The translations under genes and the position numbers were made by a program. Shown here piece after piece: positions 16,821 to 25,815 of a DNA stretch of 43,423 nucleotides (its first letter is position 1; every line of letters starts with the position of its first letter). The notes under the pieces are model-generated. The model had not been told where the DNA came from. It made no database searches and was given only the letters and a program-made list of their open reading frames with translations. Source of the stretch: CAYTMY01 sp964618075 (GTDB taxonomy: Bacteria > Bacillota > Clostridia > Eubacteriales > Anaerofustaceae); the NCBI GenBank assembly GCA_964618075.1, contig CAZTZO010000012.1, positions 1 through 43,423 on the forward strand, written 5' to 3'.

Positions 16821-17627
16821 TTATTGCTCCGTTTTATTCTCATTCATTTCAAATATTATATACTTGTATTTTTCTTCCGCTTGCTTTATCGCGTCTTGTC
16901 CTCTCGGCGTCCACGCAATGCATACCGGCTTGAACAAAGCCCTGCACAGCATGTAACCGAAGGAATCGTCTGTGTAGCGATATGCTATGAAATCCGGACG
17001 CGACAGCACGTTAACAAGAAGATGCTTTAATAAAAACATTGCTATTCTGTTGGCAAAGCTTTCTTTATTTGTTTCGGCAAGCGCTAACTGTCCCCTGATA
17101 ATATCAGGTCTGTTTTTTTTAAACCACTGTACTACGAAAGGATTGAAGGATTCTATAAGCATCTTTCCTTTGTATGAGGACTGGCGTTGTGCGACCTCGC
17201 GGCATATTTCCTCATCGGGCTTGTTTTGCACTGTTTTGATTTCACATATTATAGGCAAACCGTCCATTATTTCAAGAACCTCACTGAATAGAGGAACTTT
17301 TTCTCCCCCGCCATACAACGGATGACTTAGAAGCTCCTCATATGTGAGATCCCTAACATTTACATCAAGTCCACATACGCGGTTTATATTATTGTCGTGA
17401 ATGACAACAAGCTTTCTATCCTTCGTATATTGTACGTCAAGCTCTACGCCGAAGGAATTATCATGAGCATTGATAAAAGCAGCTTTCGAATTCTCAGGAA
17501 TGCCCCTGCCGTCATGCAAACCTCTGTGTGCAAATCGCTCACACGGCATCTCTATTTTTCTTAAGCTCGGCATTATCATGAATATAAACAACAAGGCGAT
17601 TAATAATATAACCGATAAGAAAATCAT
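16821..17627 (-). CDS. glycerophosphodiester phosphodiesterase (GDPD) with membrane anchor
   Basis: A 268-residue enzyme hydrolysing glycerophosphodiesters to glycerol 3-phosphate and an alcohol. It has an N-terminal membrane helix (2-20), then 'FAHRG' (His34, Arg35), 'PENSKAAF' (Glu45), 'ELDVQ' (Glu62, Asp64), 'VIHD' (His77) and 'CEIK'. All Ca2+/catalytic residues expected for GDPD are present. The C-terminal 'AYRYTDDSF' and 'CIAWTPRGQDAI' are common in Firmicute members. It lies three bases after the MFS transporter gene, suggesting phospholipid head-group use or membrane turnover linked to that transporter. Confidence 0.9.
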   Translation of the reverse strand: MIFLSVILLIALLFIFMIMPSLRKIEMPCERFAHRGLHDGRGIPENSKAAFINAHDNSFGVELDVQYTKDRKLVVIHDNNINRVCGLDVNVRDLTYEELLSHPLYGGGEKVPLFSEVLEIMDGLPIICEIKTVQNKPDEEICREVAQRQSSYKGKMLIESFNPFVVQWFKKNRPDIIRGQLALAETNKESFANRIAMFLLKHLLVNVLSRPDFIAYRYTDDSFGYMLCRALFKPVCIAWTPRGQDAIKQAEEKYKYIIFEMNENKTEQ

Positions 17628-17630
17628 TTT

Positions 17631-18920
17631 TTATTCCTCTGTATCCAACAATTCAAGTTTATCATTCGGCAGCACCGGTTTACTGTCTCCATGCTTAACA
17701 AAAAGCATCGTTATGAATGCGGCTATCATAAATACGACGGCATAAGGAAATAGCGTGTAGTATCCGACATGCTCCAAAAGATAACCCGATATTATGGGGG
17801 TAGCTATCTGCGCTGCCATAGAAAAGGTATAATAATACCCCGTATATTTGCCTATATCCGAGCCTCTGCTCATCTCGACGACCATAGGATACGAATTGGT
17901 ATTCAAAGCGCCCCAGCCTACTCCGATAATAAACAACACGACCGTCATAAGTAATGAAAATTCTTTTATTGTAAAAGCCACTGCAAACCCAACGGTCATA
18001 AGGACGACTGAAGCAAGTATTGTCTTTTTACGCCCTATCTTTGTAGCGATGATTCCGGCAGGAATATAAGCTAGTATTGCTCCAGCCATTGCCACCATCA
18101 TGCTTCCTGCAAAGGAGCTTACCTCCATACCCAGATAAATCGTGGCATATTTGGAAAGAGCCGTTTCGACCGCATTGTAAGCCGTAAACCAGAAAAATAC
18201 ACTTAAGAGTATTAATATCAGGCTCTTTTTCACGTCCTTTGGCATTTTTTTGCCTTTAGTCGCCTCAAGCTCTATTTCAGCCTCAGTCGGAGGCAGGGTC
18301 TTTTCAATTTCTTCTCTCTGCGCTACAAGCTTATTTTCTTTGACTTTAAAGAACAATACCGCAACCGACACGACCATAAGAACCGCAACTATAATAAATA
18401 TTATCATGTAATTCGGTTTTGCTACGTTAGGCACGAGGAACATAAGCAGTGCAAATATGACTATGCCTCCCAGTGCACCCATAAGATTAATTATGGCGTT
18501 TGCTTTTGAGCGAAGGGGCTTAGGCGTAACGTCCGGCATAAGAGCCACTGCGGGCGAACGGTACGTGCCCATTGCTATCAAAGCGACTACCAAGGCAACT
18601 ACGAACAGAGTAAGATTCCTTGCGTTGTCGGCTATCGGCATGAATATCATTGCCACTACAGCAACTGCCGTTCCGCCGAGTATAAAAGGCATTCTTTTCC
18701 CGATAGGAGTCGATATTTTGTCGGAAAGGGTACCGAACAAGGGAAGCATAAAGAGCGCAAGCACATTATCCAGCGCCATTATTATTCCCGAGAACGTATC
18801 ACCTATTGCGAATGTGTTCTTTAAAATGAGCGGTACAAGCGTATTGTAGACCTGCCAAAAGGCACAAATCGACAAAAATGCAAATCCGACTAAAAACGTT
18901 CTTTTGTAATTAAGTTTCAT
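17631..18920 (-). CDS. MFS transporter, glycoside/SLC45-like
   Basis: About 429 residues with twelve membrane helices in two halves and a cytoplasmic loop near 205-240. The loop after helix 2 reads 'GTLSDKISTPIGKRMPFIL', the GxLSDR...GRRxP motif seen in sugar-cation symporters and SLC45-type MFS proteins. The equivalent second-half loop is 'GIIATKIGRKKTI'. The start is set at ATG 18920 because AAAGGTG lies 6 bases upstream; in-frame ATG and GTG codons lie 6 and 9 bases before it. It is the third gene of a five-gene operon. Substrate unknown; a sugar or a glycerophosphodiester is possible given the neighbouring GDPD gene. Confidence 0.82.
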   Translation of the reverse strand: MKLNYKRTFLVGFAFLSICAFWQVYNTLVPLILKNTFAIGDTFSGIIMALDNVLALFMLPLFGTLSDKISTPIGKRMPFILGGTAVAVVAMIFMPIADNARNLTLFVVALVVALIAMGTYRSPAVALMPDVTPKPLRSKANAIINLMGALGGIVIFALLMFLVPNVAKPNYMIIFIIVAVLMVVSVAVLFFKVKENKLVAQREEIEKTLPPTEAEIELEATKGKKMPKDVKKSLILILLSVFFWFTAYNAVETALSKYATIYLGMEVSSFAGSMMVAMAGAILAYIPAGIIATKIGRKKTILASVVLMTVGFAVAFTIKEFSLLMTVVLFIIGVGWGALNTNSYPMVVEMSRGSDIGKYTGYYYTFSMAAQIATPIISGYLLEHVGYYTLFPYAVVFMIAAFITMLFVKHGDSKPVLPNDKLELLDTEE

Positions 18921-18939
18921 AATCATCACCTTTTTAAAT

Positions 18940-19359
18940 TTATCTGAGATAGAGCATTATAAGATTCATGTCTTTATCAAAGCCCAGTGTATAAGTTACT
19001 GCTTTATTTTTATAATCCGCCTTTACGATACTCAATACATACTGCTCGCCTGTGGAATTATTCTTCTGCGCTTTTATTGTTATCTTATTAAAGCTTATAA
19101 CTTGTTTGTTATTCATAAGTATCTGCTCGACTGCACTACTTAATACCTCGGGCGAGAGAGCCTCCCTTAAATCTGCACGCGTTATCTCGTTGACTGCGGT
19201 ATAATTTCTTGCGCTCAGATTGTTTATTACGTATTGAGAGCGTTCGGTTATCACTTCCTTATCAAAGCCGTCGGGAAGATTCTTTGAGCATGATGAGAAG
19301 CATAGCAGGCATATTATCACGCATACAAAAACTGTAATTTTTTTAATATCTTTTTTCAT
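18940..19359 (-). CDS. DUF3887-type lipoprotein
   Basis: A 139-residue protein with lipobox 'LCFSSC' (Cys24). The mature part has 'ITERSQYVINNLSARNYTAVNEIT', 'LSPEVLSSAVEQIL' and, near the end, 'AVTYTLGFDKDMNLIMLYLR', matching the DUF3887 pattern of an NTF2-like fold ending 'TYTIxFDxDxKLxGLYxK'. It probably acts outside the membrane as a small-molecule- or protein-binding domain. It lies between the Mbeg1-like and MFS genes with short gaps (15 and ~19 bases). The domain call is from memory of the family pattern. Confidence 0.7.
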   Translation of the reverse strand: MKKDIKKITVFVCVIICLLCFSSCSKNLPDGFDKEVITERSQYVINNLSARNYTAVNEITRADLREALSPEVLSSAVEQILMNNKQVISFNKITIKAQKNNSTGEQYVLSIVKADYKNKAVTYTLGFDKDMNLIMLYLR

Positions 19360-19374
19360 TTTTTTCTTTACTGT

Positions 19375-20544
19375 CTACCGACCTTCGGTAGAAGCATACC
19401 TCGTTTTGTCTTTTTTTATTTTATCCGTAAACGGCATTTTTGACAGATAATCGCTTACATATGTTCCAAGGGAATCTTTAGCTGCCGACTTAAGTATCTT
19501 TGTCATCTCCGATATGACTTCCTTTGTTTCATCATCCATATCGTTTGCAGCCTTAAGCATGGCAAATGTGTTTTTCCCGCTGAATAAGCTATGTATCTGC
19601 TCGGTATCGGAAGCAGCAAACACGGAATATATGCCATTTATCATTTTTTCACGTTTTTCAGGCTCCATATGCGCCACCCATTCCTTTAGCGTAGCGTCTA
19701 TAAAACGGCTGCTGTTTGTCAGCTCTTCGACCGTCACAAATTCACCTCGCATAACCTCCCATGTATACAGGTTATGCTGCAAAATGCTTACGCTCGTACT
19801 CTGGACAATACTAAAGTCCTCTTCGTGCTCCAAAAGCATTCCGATAACGGAAGAATTAGGCAAAATAGTATGTGTAAAGCTAAGCGCACGCCGAAATTTT
19901 TCGTCGTTGATAAGATTTGCATTAAAGCCCGGTCCGTCGAAATTTCTCACTTCAAGGATATGGTTTTGAGTTCTCCTCTCACAAAATGCTGCCGAGTACA
20001 CGGCTAAATTGCCTCCTTTGGAATGACCGCCTAGGCGCATATCTCTTTTAAGGGCTTTGTATACGGCGTCGGTATATACGGCTGCGTCCTTCTGAGCGAG
20101 TACGCAATCGGAAAGCGCCATGTTGAAGTCCTCTTTCCAACCGACGAGAGTCCCGTCGGTTCCTCTGAAGCATAATGCACATGTTTCATCCGGCAAAAGC
20201 ACGGTTACTGCACTGAACTGCTCCTCATAATGCTCGCTGAAAATATTTGCGTAAGCCGTGAGAATAAGTGAAGAAAATCTTTCGCTCTCTATAAGGGCGT
20301 TTAATAGTTCTTCGTCCTCTTCAAGCGCAAAGAAAAACTTGTCTTGTGATGCTTCTTTTTTTTCCAACACCTTTAGTGCCGCAGCTTTTAAAGTTATTCC
20401 TTCATCAAGAGGGACGCTTGCAACTATATCGTCAAACGGTATATACGACATTCTCGATAGTATAAGCATATCCACGTCGCAAAAAGGCACACTGAGCATA
20501 TTCAGATCGCCTCTCCATTTAAGATAATCCATGATATTTGCCAT
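19375..20544 (-). CDS. Mbeg1-like/DUF2974 alpha-beta hydrolase
   Basis: A 389-residue cytosolic protein with a lipase-like core. It begins 'YLKWRGDLNMLSVPFCDVDMLILSRMSYIPF', typical of Mbeg1-like proteins. 'LCFRGTDGTLVGWKEDFNMAL' gives the oxyanion-side motif, and 'LGGHSKGGNLAVYSA' gives the nucleophile elbow (Ser in GHSKG). 'FDGPGF' follows, with a later conserved 'ILPNSSVIGMLLEH'. Substrate unknown. GGAGG lies 7 bases before the ATG. It is the first gene of the operon with DUF3887, MFS, GDPD and PrmA, which is consistent with lipid or ester metabolism. Confidence 0.85.
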   Translation of the reverse strand: MANIMDYLKWRGDLNMLSVPFCDVDMLILSRMSYIPFDDIVASVPLDEGITLKAAALKVLEKKEASQDKFFFALEEDEELLNALIESERFSSLILTAYANIFSEHYEEQFSAVTVLLPDETCALCFRGTDGTLVGWKEDFNMALSDCVLAQKDAAVYTDAVYKALKRDMRLGGHSKGGNLAVYSAAFCERRTQNHILEVRNFDGPGFNANLINDEKFRRALSFTHTILPNSSVIGMLLEHEEDFSIVQSTSVSILQHNLYTWEVMRGEFVTVEELTNSSRFIDATLKEWVAHMEPEKREKMINGIYSVFAASDTEQIHSLFSGKNTFAMLKAANDMDDETKEVISEMTKILKSAAKDSLGTYVSDYLSKMPFTDKIKKDKTRYASTEGR

Positions 20545-20579
20545 GCCGCCGCCTCCTTAATTCTTATTTTAACAGATAA

Positions 20580-21326
20580 TTATTTCATCAAATCAATATT
20601 GTTATACAGCTGTTCTTTTTTCTTGTTGTAGAATGAAGACAAATGCTCGTATATCGGGTTTTCGGTGTGCATCGAAAAAAAGAATTTTACCTTTTCCTTT
20701 CTGTCTGCTTTTGTCTTTCGTATATCCTCACGCAGCTCTTCTATCCTTACGATGACCTCATTGTCCTTTGCAAACGCCCTTATCTTTGTTATAAGCTTAG
20801 TAGAATAAACGAAGTCAAGAATAAATATTCCGAAGCATACGCCTATAAAAAAGGAAAATGCTAGGTTTCGTGAAAGCCAGTCAAGCCCGCCCAGTATATA
20901 AGGATGTATGAAAAAGTAATAGACAGCGCTAAGTACAGTCCAGAAAAAGGTAAATTTCGGGCATATATAACCTTTAATATTACCCCACTGACTCGTATAA
21001 TCCCATAAGCGCACATGTATGACTTTCATACACAGCATTCCCGTAAAAAATTCTATGGCAGTCACACACAAAGACATGATGATAAATAAAATGAGCTTAC
21101 TGAGCCAAACAGTATGTATGGGTATGTATTGCTCGCATGAGGCAAGAAGGTACAATACGCACAGACTTGTTCCGTACAAGGGCAGACATGGACCGACAAG
21201 AAATCCCGGATTTATCCATTTTCTCTCGGGATTTGCCGAGGAAAAAAACCTTCTGAACACCACCTCTATAAACCAGCCTATTATACTGCCTGAAAAAAAT
21301 ATATATGCCAAAGATAATAATTTCAT
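20580..21326 (-). CDS. putative ABC-transporter-permease-like membrane protein (CmpB family)
   Basis: About 248 residues with five or six membrane helices and a basic cytoplasmic C-terminus that looks coiled-coil ('VRIEELREDIRKTKADRKEKV'). Family signatures are 'GSIIGWFIEVVFRR', 'NPGFLVGPCLPLYG', 'RLWDYTSQWGNIKGYICPKFTFFW'. This family (PF06541-like) is annotated as putative ABC permease, but no ATPase is linked and the role is unproven. I prefer ATG 21326 ('MKLLSLAY'), about 10 bases after AAGGA; a longer TTG start at 21350 has no ribosome-binding site. Single-gene unit. Confidence 0.8.
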   Translation of the reverse strand: MKLLSLAYIFFSGSIIGWFIEVVFRRFFSSANPERKWINPGFLVGPCLPLYGTSLCVLYLLASCEQYIPIHTVWLSKLILFIIMSLCVTAIEFFTGMLCMKVIHVRLWDYTSQWGNIKGYICPKFTFFWTVLSAVYYFFIHPYILGGLDWLSRNLAFSFFIGVCFGIFILDFVYSTKLITKIRAFAKDNEVIVRIEELREDIRKTKADRKEKVKFFFSMHTENPIYEHLSSFYNKKKEQLYNNIDLMK

Positions 21327-21355
21327 TATTATACCAATCCTTGCTACCAAAAGAA

Positions 21356-21366
21356 ATTATACCATA
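21356..21366 (-). promoter_or_regulatory. extended -10 promoter of the CmpB-family gene
   Basis: Read leftward the sequence is TATGG-TATAAT (TRTGN extended -10), about 30 bases before ATG 21326. No good -35 is visible. Confidence 0.5.
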
Positions 21367-21433
21367 CTATAAAGCGTCATAACAACACAATTTGACTCAT
21401 GTAGACTACGTTTTAAATCAATAGCTGCGTGGT

Positions 21434-21444
21434 TATGATATAAT
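21434..21444 (+). promoter_or_regulatory. extended -10 promoter of the GH3 gene
   Basis: TATGA-TATAAT is a TRTGN extended -10, 65 bases before the GH3 start codon. No clear catabolite-repression (cre) site is visible in the short leader. Confidence 0.5.
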
Positions 21445-21508
21445 GAAAAAAACGATAGTTTTATTTAAGTATTCCTATCATATTTTCTAAGCGCTGAAAG
21501 GAGCAGTT

Positions 21509-23929
21509 ATGTCAGAAAATATTAACATTGACGAGCTTATAGGCAAAATGACGCTTGAAGAAAAGGCATCTCTTACCTCGGGAGAAGACCAATGGCACAC
21601 ACAGCATATTAAAAGATTAAATATTCCCTCGATCATGATGACAGACGGCCCGAGCGGACTCAGAAAAGAAAAGAAAGCAACAAGCTTAGGCTTAAACCCA
21701 AGCGTACCGTCTACCTGCTTTCCCGCACTTTCATCGCTTGCCAACAGCTGGGACGAAAAGCTTTTAGAAAAAGTCGGGCAAACCATGGCAGAAGAAATGC
21801 TCAGCGAAAAGATAAGCGTGCTTTTGGCTCCGGGTCTTAATATAAAGCGGAATCCTCTTTGCGGAAGGAACTTCGAATATTTTTCAGAGGATCCTTTCCA
21901 TGCGGGTAAATGCGCTGCGGCTATGGTGCGCGGTATACAGTCCTTGGGAGGCTCCGCCTGTATAAAGCATTTCGCGCTAAACAGTCAGGAATTAAAGAGA
22001 ATGGTTATGGATGAAGTTGCGGACGAAAGAAGTCTGCGTGAAATATACCTTGAAGGATTCAGGCTGTGCGTAAAGGAGGGCAAACCGAAAATGCTTATGA
22101 CCTCCTATAATAAAATAAACTTTGTATATGCAAATGAAAATATGCACACGCTTAATGATATCCTTTTAAAAGAGTGGGGCTATGACAAAGCTATAGTATC
22201 AGACTGGGGAGGCTGCAACGACAGAGTCGACGGGCTCATAGCAGGAGATATGCTGGAAATGCCTTCAAACGGGGGAATGACGGATAAAGAGGTCGTTGAA
22301 GCTGTAAAAAGCGGAAGGTTGAGCGAAAATATACTCGATGAAAGGGTTAAAACACTGCTTAGTCTTGTGTACGACACGCTGCCGGACAAAGACAAGACTT
22401 ACTCGTATAATAAGAAAGAGCACCATCAGATAGCTCGTCAGGCGGCAAGACAAAGCGCGGTACTGTTGAAAAACGATGATAATATACTTCCTCTTAACAG
22501 TGAGAAAAGCATAGTTGTAATTGGAGATTTTGCAAGAACCGCACGTTATCAGGGAGCAGGCAGCTCTCAGGTCAATCCGACAAATTCCTCCTATGCTCTT
22601 GACGCTCTATACAAAGCGGGAATGAATATCACAGGCTATGCGCAGGGCTTCGAACGCTACGGCGCAAAAAATGACAAGCTGTTCAATCAGGCTGTGGAAA
22701 TGGCAAAGCAAGCGCAAGTTATTTTGTTCTTTGCCGGACTTGACGAAAGTCGCGAGAGCGAAGGAAGAGACCGTGAAAATCTAAAGATACGCGATAATCA
22801 AATCGAATTATTAGAGGCTCTTTATAAAATAAATGAGAATATTGTTGTTATCCTTTCGTGCGGCTGCGTAGTAGAAACGCAATGGGACAAATACGCGAAA
22901 GCTCTGCTGCATATGTATTTAGCGGGTCAAGCGTGTGGAGAGGCAACAGCAGATATAATAAGCGGAGCCTATAATCCATCGGGAAAGCTTTCAGAAACCT
23001 ACCCTATAAAATACGAAGATGTCCCGTCGGCAGGGTATTATCCCGGATACAACAAGGTTTCTCTTCATAAAGAGAGTATATTCGTGGGCTACAGATATTA
23101 CGACACCGCGAACAAAGAAGTCAAATACCCGTTTGGCTACGGACTCTCATATACAAGATTCGAATATTCGGATATATCAGTAGAGAATAATACCGTGAGT
23201 TTTAATATAAAGAATACAGGAGAAGTTTATGGAGAAGAAATTGCACAGGTATATATAAAGGCTGATACGCCGAATGTTTTTCGCGCGAACAAAGAGCTTT
23301 GCGGATTTATTAAGCTTGCACTGAACAAGGGTGAAGAAAAAAGAGCTGAAGTAACGCTTGGAGAGCACAGCGGAGCATATTTTGACATACAAAAGAACAG
23401 ATGGGTAAGAGAAAACGGCTCATATGAAATACTCGTAGGTTCTTCTGTCAGAGACGTACGTCTTAGTGCGGAATATATTGTTTCAAACGAAGACGAAGAT
23501 AGCGATATATATTCACCCTCAAGGTACCCTCATTACGCTATAGCAGACGTTCAAGATATGCCTAAAGAAGAATTTGCCTTGCTTTTGGGGCACGCTTTAC
23601 CCAGCGATGACACTTCTCACGAGCTGCCGCTGACATATCTGGATACTATAAGCGAGGGTAAATACAGAAGAGGCTTTGCAAGAACTTTGTACAACTGCGT
23701 TATATTGTATTCAAGGATTTGCCGCTTGATAGGAAAAAATGCAGACGCTGACAATATATCATATGTTTTGGACTTGCCGTATAGAGGCATTGCCCGCTTA
23801 ACTAACGGAAAGATTAATTACGCCATGCTTGACGCTCTGATGACCATGCTTAACAAAAGCTTCTTTAAGGGATTCAAGGAGTATCTTAACGCCCGAAAAA
23901 AGCATATTCGTGAAACAAAAAAGAATTAA
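21509..23929 (+). CDS. glycoside hydrolase family 3 beta-glycosidase
   Basis: An 806-residue enzyme without a signal peptide, so probably a cytosolic beta-glucosidase/beta-xylosidase acting on imported oligosaccharides. It has the GH3 N-terminal barrel: 'MTDGPSGLR', 'APGLNIKRNPLCGRNFEYFSEDP', 'IKHFALNSQE' and the nucleophile in 'IVSDWGG' (Asp232). The second domain has 'ESEGRDR' (416-422), which carries the general acid/base, then 'GKLSETYP'. A fibronectin-III-like C-terminal domain follows ('YPFGYGLSYTRFEYS', 'GEEIAQVYI'). A further ~130 residues end in 'PYRGIARLTNGKINYAMLDAL', a tail common in clostridial GH3 enzymes. AAAGGAG lies 6 bases before the ATG. No transporter is adjacent. Confidence 0.93.
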   Translation: MSENINIDELIGKMTLEEKASLTSGEDQWHTQHIKRLNIPSIMMTDGPSGLRKEKKATSLGLNPSVPSTCFPALSSLANSWDEKLLEKVGQTMAEEMLSEKISVLLAPGLNIKRNPLCGRNFEYFSEDPFHAGKCAAAMVRGIQSLGGSACIKHFALNSQELKRMVMDEVADERSLREIYLEGFRLCVKEGKPKMLMTSYNKINFVYANENMHTLNDILLKEWGYDKAIVSDWGGCNDRVDGLIAGDMLEMPSNGGMTDKEVVEAVKSGRLSENILDERVKTLLSLVYDTLPDKDKTYSYNKKEHHQIARQAARQSAVLLKNDDNILPLNSEKSIVVIGDFARTARYQGAGSSQVNPTNSSYALDALYKAGMNITGYAQGFERYGAKNDKLFNQAVEMAKQAQVILFFAGLDESRESEGRDRENLKIRDNQIELLEALYKINENIVVILSCGCVVETQWDKYAKALLHMYLAGQACGEATADIISGAYNPSGKLSETYPIKYEDVPSAGYYPGYNKVSLHKESIFVGYRYYDTANKEVKYPFGYGLSYTRFEYSDISVENNTVSFNIKNTGEVYGEEIAQVYIKADTPNVFRANKELCGFIKLALNKGEEKRAEVTLGEHSGAYFDIQKNRWVRENGSYEILVGSSVRDVRLSAEYIVSNEDEDSDIYSPSRYPHYAIADVQDMPKEEFALLLGHALPSDDTSHELPLTYLDTISEGKYRRGFARTLYNCVILYSRICRLIGKNADADNISYVLDLPYRGIARLTNGKINYAMLDALMTMLNKSFFKGFKEYLNARKKHIRETKKN

Positions 23930-23935
23930 CGCAGC

Positions 23936-23980
23936 AAAAAAGACATGTCTTTAACTTTCAAAAGTTTACATGTCTTTTTT
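23936..23980 (+). terminator. terminator after the GH3 gene
   Basis: Arms AAAAAAGACATGT (23936-23948) and ACATGTCTTTTTT (23968-23980) are perfectly complementary, with an inner AACTTTC/AAAGTT pairing in the loop and a T-rich 3' arm. Confidence 0.8.
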
Positions 23981-24075
23981 TATATTTACTCTTTATTATT
24001 GATGCATCGCTTAATTAAAGAAAAGTTTATCCTTCAAAGTATTTTTTACTTATCCCCAAACAGTGCGAATGCTTC

Positions 24076-25815
24076 TTACTCGTTTGATTTTTCCCCTTTT
24101 GCTCCCATTTTTTCCAGTTCCTCTTCTTCAAGCTGTCTGTAAGCAACCTTGCCTACAAGAGTCGTGGGAAGCTTATCGCGGAACTCTATGTCATAAGGCA
24201 TTGCATACTTGGCTATATACTTTTTGCAGTAATTCATAAGCGCTTCTTTTGTAATATCGTCTGCCTCGACTCCGTTTCTGAGCATTACAAACGCTTTAAC
24301 CTTCTGCATTTTATACGAGTCGGGCACTCCGATAACGCAGCTCATGTGTACCAGCTCGTTTGCGTCAAGAATATTTTCAAGCTGTGCGGGATAAATATTG
24401 TATCCTGAGGATATTATCATTCTCTTTATCCTGCCTCTAAAATAAATGAATCCCTCCTCGTCCATCGTTCCGAGATCGCCTGTATAGACCCATGTAAGTC
24501 CGTCAGAGTGCTTTCTTAAGGTCTGCGCTGTTTCCTCGGGGTGGTTCAGGTATTCCTTCATTACTGTCGGGCCTGCCAAAAGTATCTCGCCCTCCTCATT
24601 ATATGCGACCTCCTCGTCTGTAGAAGGCTTGACTATCTTATAATAGGTGTCAGGGAAAGGTATACCTATACTTCCCTCACGAGCCATATTTGAAGGAGTC
24701 AGGCACGAAGCTGTAACGCATTCGGTCGTACCGTAACCCTCTCTGACCTTTACTCTTGACTTGTGACTTATCAAAAATTCATCAAACTTCTTTTTAAGCT
24801 CTACGGTAAGAGAATCCCCTCCCGAAAATACTCCTTTTAAACAAGACAAATCGGCCTTTTCCATAGAAGGAAGCCTTAAAAGTGCTTCATAAAGCGTCGG
24901 TACTCCGGCGATAAAATTGCATTGATATTTCGTTATGAGCTTGGCATAGCTTTCCGCCGTAAAACGGGGTACAAGTATGCAGCGACCTCCCTTTGCAAGC
25001 ATGGAATGAACGCATACGCCAAGTCCGAAGCCGTGGAAAAGCGGCATTGCCGCAAGCATTTTGTCACCCGGCTTAAACATCGGATTCGTTGCGACTATCT
25101 GTTGTGACAGGGCATTAAAATTCATATTCGTCAGTACAATACCCTTCGTCGTTCCTGTAGTGCCGCCTGAATAAAGTATGACCGCGGGATCGTCGGCGCC
25201 TTTTTCCACCTTAAAATTCCACGAGCAGAAGTTGCCCAGCTGCAAAAACTGCTCCCAGCGAATTATCGGTGCGTCAGCAGGTATTTTTTCTATTTTTCTT
25301 CCTTCGGTGAGCATATAGCCTGCCTTTACGGGGCGCGAAAGCTCATCTCGTATTCTGGCAATAATGACATTGACTATATTCGTATTCTGACGTATTGCTT
25401 CTATCTTCGCATAAAACTGATCGAGAGTAACGACGGTAACGCTGTTGGATTCGTTTAGATAAAACTCAATTTCCTTCTCACTTGAAAGAGGGTGCACCAT
25501 ATTGGCTATGGCTCCCACCATATTTATGGCATAAAACATACATATTGCCTGCGGGCAGTTCGGCATGGCTATCGTCACGACATCGCCGTTTCTTATACCC
25601 GTGGTTTTTAAGCCCTTGGCGCACTGTTCTATGTTTTTTATAAACTGTTTATAGGTAGTTGACCTTCCCATAAAATCAAAAGCCACATAATCAGGATATT
25701 TATCCGCTATATTTTTTACTGCGTCATACATGGAGCCTTGGAAATAATCCAGATGCTCGGGAACTTCACCGAGAGATGATATCCATGGTTTTTTTGCCGT
25801 TATTGTGTTTTCCAT
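24076..25815 (-). CDS. AMP-forming acyl-CoA/acid ligase (FadD-like)
   Basis: A 579-residue ANL-superfamily enzyme that activates a carboxylic acid with ATP and passes it to CoA or another thiol. It has the P-loop 'YSGGTTGTTKG' (around Ser216), 'YGTTECV' (A5), 'YTGDLGTMDEEGF' (A7), 'RGRIKRMIISSGYNIYP' (A8) and the C-terminal Lys in 'GKVAYRQLEEEE' (A10). Length fits long- or medium-chain acyl-CoA ligases. Its ATG follows the CAT-fold gene's TAA directly, with AAGGTGG 8 bases upstream, so the two are co-expressed and probably work in one acyl-transfer pathway. The acid substrate is not evident. Confidence 0.9.
   Translation of the reverse strand: MENTITAKKPWISSLGEVPEHLDYFQGSMYDAVKNIADKYPDYVAFDFMGRSTTYKQFIKNIEQCAKGLKTTGIRNGDVVTIAMPNCPQAICMFYAINMVGAIANMVHPLSSEKEIEFYLNESNSVTVVTLDQFYAKIEAIRQNTNIVNVIIARIRDELSRPVKAGYMLTEGRKIEKIPADAPIIRWEQFLQLGNFCSWNFKVEKGADDPAVILYSGGTTGTTKGIVLTNMNFNALSQQIVATNPMFKPGDKMLAAMPLFHGFGLGVCVHSMLAKGGRCILVPRFTAESYAKLITKYQCNFIAGVPTLYEALLRLPSMEKADLSCLKGVFSGGDSLTVELKKKFDEFLISHKSRVKVREGYGTTECVTASCLTPSNMAREGSIGIPFPDTYYKIVKPSTDEEVAYNEEGEILLAGPTVMKEYLNHPEETAQTLRKHSDGLTWVYTGDLGTMDEEGFIYFRGRIKRMIISSGYNIYPAQLENILDANELVHMSCVIGVPDSYKMQKVKAFVMLRNGVEADDITKEALMNYCKKYIAKYAMPYDIEFRDKLPTTLVGKVAYRQLEEEELEKMGAKGEKSNE

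Noticed and set aside
21326..21350. Leaderless start for the CmpB-family gene, from a TATAAT next to its ATG
   Set aside because: Only one base separates that TATAAT from the ATG, too close for a transcript start. A better extended -10 lies at 21356-21366 and AAGGA is present.
23945..24142. Rightward reading frame after the GH3 gene
   Set aside because: It starts inside the terminator hairpin, has no ribosome-binding site and runs antisense into the ligase gene.
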